Source: SKLM01 sp964450435
Lineage (GTDB): Bacteria; Chloroflexota; Anaerolineae; B4-G1
Reading direction: 5' to 3'
Assembly (NCBI GenBank): GCA_964450435.1
Contig: CAYVCX010000043.1
Span: 1 to 25,403 of the forward strand
Length of the DNA stretch: 25,403 bases
Part shown: positions 23,643 to 25,403 of the stretch, one piece after another
Layout: every line of letters starts with the position of its first letter
How positions within the stretch are numbered: position 1 is the first letter of the stretch
Made by a program: the position numbers and the translations under genes
Notes under the pieces: model-generated
What the model saw: only the letters and a program-made list of their open reading frames with translations
Told to the model about the DNA's origin: nothing
Databases searched by the model: none

Positions 23643-24082
23643 TCTGAATGTGTCCCTCTCTTTGGGAAGTCTGTAACACGCACGATAGATGCTCCCAGGT
23701 CGTCAGCCTATCTCTCAGTGCCTCCTCGAGTTCGAGGGGATCGACCGTGAGAACCTGGTGAACGAGGATGTCTCGGAAGCCGGACAGCCTTGCGATGTGT
23801 TGTGCAGAGGCAGGACGCAAGATGCCGCGCTCTCCAAGGCCGCTGACCGCCTCTCCGTAGTCGGAGGCGCAGGCAAGCTTCAGCTCTGCGTTCAAGTGGG
23901 CGCTTACATCCACCACGATTTGGGCCGACAAGTGCAAGTCGTAGAGGACGCCACCACAGGTAATATGCTCATCAACCAAGCGGGACACACCTGACGTCCC
24001 TATCTCCATGCTGGCCCAGGCGACGAATGCACTCGTCCAGCATGTGTAGGCGCTCATAAATGACTCGAACCTCGATAACCAC
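23635..24082 (-). pseudogene. broken HepT-like (DUF86) toxin gene
   Basis: HepT is the RNase toxin of the HepT/MntA (type VII) toxin-antitoxin pair. The first part (GTG at 24082, VVIEVRVIYERLHMLDECIRR) is in one frame, which stops at 23972. The remainder (about SRLVDEHITCGGVLYDLHLS, then GERGILRP, IARLSGFRDILVHQVLTVDP) is in a second frame ending at 23635. The switch must lie roughly between 24000 and 23975. The RNase motif R-x4-H is present at 23775-23758 (RDILVH), but the following H-x-Tyr, the tyrosine modified by MntA, reads H-Q-Val. The gene is therefore broken and also lacks that target residue. It ends 8 nt inside the glyQS start. A sequencing error could mimic the shift, but the upstream partner is broken too. 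Confidence 0.7.
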
Positions 24083-24524
24083 ATCAGCCGCCTGTGGTGA
24101 CGGGTCGGTGTTCTCGACGTGTTTGAAGAGACTGCGGTTCTGCACCCGACCCGGAGGCGTCGTCCCTGCGTATCGTCTCAAACCAGCGACCTGGAGACTT
24201 ACCCGAACGCCGGGCACTGCTTCAAAGAGAATACGATCATACCGCGCTATCTGCTCAAAGATCACGGGGTTTGCCCGGTCGAGGAGCATCAGAGTGGCCT
24301 TATCTGGGTCCAGAAGATCCATCAGCTCGCTTATCAGCGTGAGCTGCGCATTGAACCAGCGCCCACGCGTCACCTCAAGGTCCAACAAGACAACGGCATC
24401 CAGGTCTGAAAGAGGCTGGCCTTCTCTTGCGCCTCAGCGCCAAAGACACAGGCCAAACTGACTCCACATTGGCAGGCAGTTGATGCAGTTGTTCGCGGTT
24501 TTCGCTGACCAGCGGAGAACTCAT
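24083..24524 (-). pseudogene. broken MntA-like nucleotidyltransferase antitoxin gene
   Basis: MntA is the AMP-transferring antitoxin that modifies HepT. Pieces of one such protein occur in three frames: an N-terminal piece from the ATG at 24524 (MSSPLVSENREQLHQLPANV), then FGAEAQEKAS from about 24444 in a second frame, where the family has FGSRARGEA, then PLSDLDAVVLLDLEV from 24415 in a third. The third continues through LISELMDLLDPDKATLMLLD, ANPVIFEQIARYDRILFE and beyond. Together they rebuild the GSx10DxD nucleotidyltransferase motif, but with Gly-Ala for Gly-Ser and at least two frameshifts. The reading begins 4 nt after the recO stop. It is certainly not translated as one protein. Confidence 0.65.
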
Positions 24525-24528
24525 CGGC

Positions 24529-25338
24529 TTACCCGTGTAGGTGCCTGATCTGCCGCAGAAACGCACCGGCCTTTACGTCCTGCTCGAGATAGTACGTGAC
24601 ATAGCGGCGCATGGCCCGCTCCATCTCCTCGTGAAGGGCATGGGAAACGGAGCGGGACGCGAGACTGGTGTATGAGCTGGCCTGGCATTCCTGCAGGAAA
24701 TGTAGGGCGTTGGGCGAAAGGGCCATCACGTCAGGCGCACGCCTGTTCGCATCGTAGCATTGGGGGCAGAGGACACCTCCGCGGTCTGGGGCAAACCCGA
24801 AGGGGCGCCGGCGATCTCCAGACTCACCGGCACGGAGGACCGTCGGTTCATCATGGGCGCCCACGCAGCGGAAAAGCTCTGGGCGGAACCCGGCCAGACC
24901 GAGAAGGTGCTGCTCGTAGAATCTCGCCACCGTATCGAGTCTATCACTGTCCGCTTCACAAAGCCAGGTGAGTGTATGGTCGGTCAAGTCGAACAGAGCT
25001 GTTTCACCATGTCCCTCGGCGAAGAAGCGATCGACAAGCTCGACGACATAGCGGGCGTACGTCCCGCGCAGCAGATCACTCCGCAACCCCGCGTGGGCCT
25101 CGACGGTCTCGGCCTGGCTGATGATGTCCCAATAGTGCGGCACGCGGGACAGCACGAAGCTGGAGCGGGTGAAGAGCTCGATGTGACCCGCCTTGCGGCT
25201 GCGGAGTTTACGGGCGCCCTTGGCCAGGACATCGACCTTGCCTGACGGCGTGCAGAGCCTTAGCACGCGGTCTGCCTCGCCCTGGTCGCGCCGGTGAATA
25301 ACGATGCCCTCCGTACGATATAGTCGTCCACTGCTCAT
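24529..25338 (-). CDS. recO: DNA repair protein RecO
   Basis: RecO helps load RecA on SSB-coated single-stranded DNA in the RecFOR pathway. The 269-residue product begins with the OB-fold typical of the family (YRTEGIVIHRRDQGEADRVL, then GKVDVLAKGARKLRSRKAGHIE), followed by the helical domain and a C-terminal zinc-finger region. The finger is incomplete: Cys158 is followed by Val-Gly-Ala-His where a second Cys is expected, while CPQC (191-194) is intact; His162 might substitute. The ATG at 25338 has AGGAG 9 nt upstream. recO heads a run on this strand that includes the MntA/HepT remnant and glyQS. Confidence 0.92.
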   Translation of the reverse strand: MSSGRLYRTEGIVIHRRDQGEADRVLRLCTPSGKVDVLAKGARKLRSRKAGHIELFTRSSFVLSRVPHYWDIISQAETVEAHAGLRSDLLRGTYARYVVELVDRFFAEGHGETALFDLTDHTLTWLCEADSDRLDTVARFYEQHLLGLAGFRPELFRCVGAHDEPTVLRAGESGDRRRPFGFAPDRGGVLCPQCYDANRRAPDVMALSPNALHFLQECQASSYTSLASRSVSHALHEEMERAMRRYVTYYLEQDVKAGAFLRQIRHLHG

Positions 25339-25358
25339 TCTTGATCTCCTGACTTACT

Positions 25359-25386
25359 ATTATATCATCGGGATGTCTGAGTGCAA
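25359..25386 (-). promoter_or_regulatory. promoter of recO (and probably glyQS)
   Basis: On the minus strand TTGCAC (25386-25381), a 16-nt spacer and TATAAT (25364-25359) give a start near 25352 and a very short leader. No other promoter is evident between recO and glyQS. Confidence 0.6.
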
Positions 25387-25403
25387 TAGAGAGTGGGCGC
25401 GCG

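Overview
The window is a GC-rich bacterial chromosome segment, densely packed with housekeeping and transport genes on both strands. I see no phage genes, insertion sequences, CRISPR array or rRNA. The gene content would fit a Chloroflexota or deep Firmicutes-like lineage: one-piece GlyQS, PPDK, an NAD-type PyrK, an energy-coupling factor (ECF) vitamin transporter and a RecO with zinc-finger remnants. That placement is an inference and was not tested. Readable promoters have TTGACA/TATAAT-like boxes, several with a 16-nt spacer.

Layout. 1-379: left edge, no gene I can support. 380-1729 (-): a PRPP synthetase with an extra N-terminal region of about 127 residues. 2030-3436 (+): pyrK, then 5-formyltetrahydrofolate cyclo-ligase. 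3486-5471 (-): tRNA-Gly(CCC) followed by lepA. 5823-10381 (+): a tight five-gene operon of a MocR-type (GntR + aminotransferase-fold) regulator followed by a complete ECF importer (S component, two ATPases, EcfT); a spaced direct repeat lies in its promoter region. 10601-10678 (+): tRNA-Pro(GGG) with a clear promoter and a two-way terminator. 10896-11750 (-): a DegV protein. 12069-14831 (-): ppdK. 15205-16527 (+): a lipoprotein amino-acid-type binding protein, transcribed divergently from ppdK. 16626-20053 (-): livG-livF-livH-livM order. 20607-25338 (-): recO, a frameshifted MntA/HepT toxin-antitoxin remnant, and a fused glycyl-tRNA synthetase glyQS.

How the genes work together. The ECF operon looks like a self-contained, PLP-sensing vitamin uptake unit; its substrate is not proven, but vitamin B6 or a related compound is the natural guess. 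The liv genes and the separately transcribed binding protein together make one complete branched-chain amino-acid-type ABC importer, split into two convergent transcription units. recO, glyQS and ppdK lie on one strand in the order familiar from Clostridia-type genomes, but here they are interrupted by the toxin-antitoxin remnant and by the liv cluster.

The observations most worth following are the MocR operator-like repeat with its ECF operon, the paired loss of ABC motifs that would leave one of the two ATP sites of this ECF transporter degenerate, the extended PRPP synthetase with an altered PRPP loop, and the decayed MntA/HepT module.
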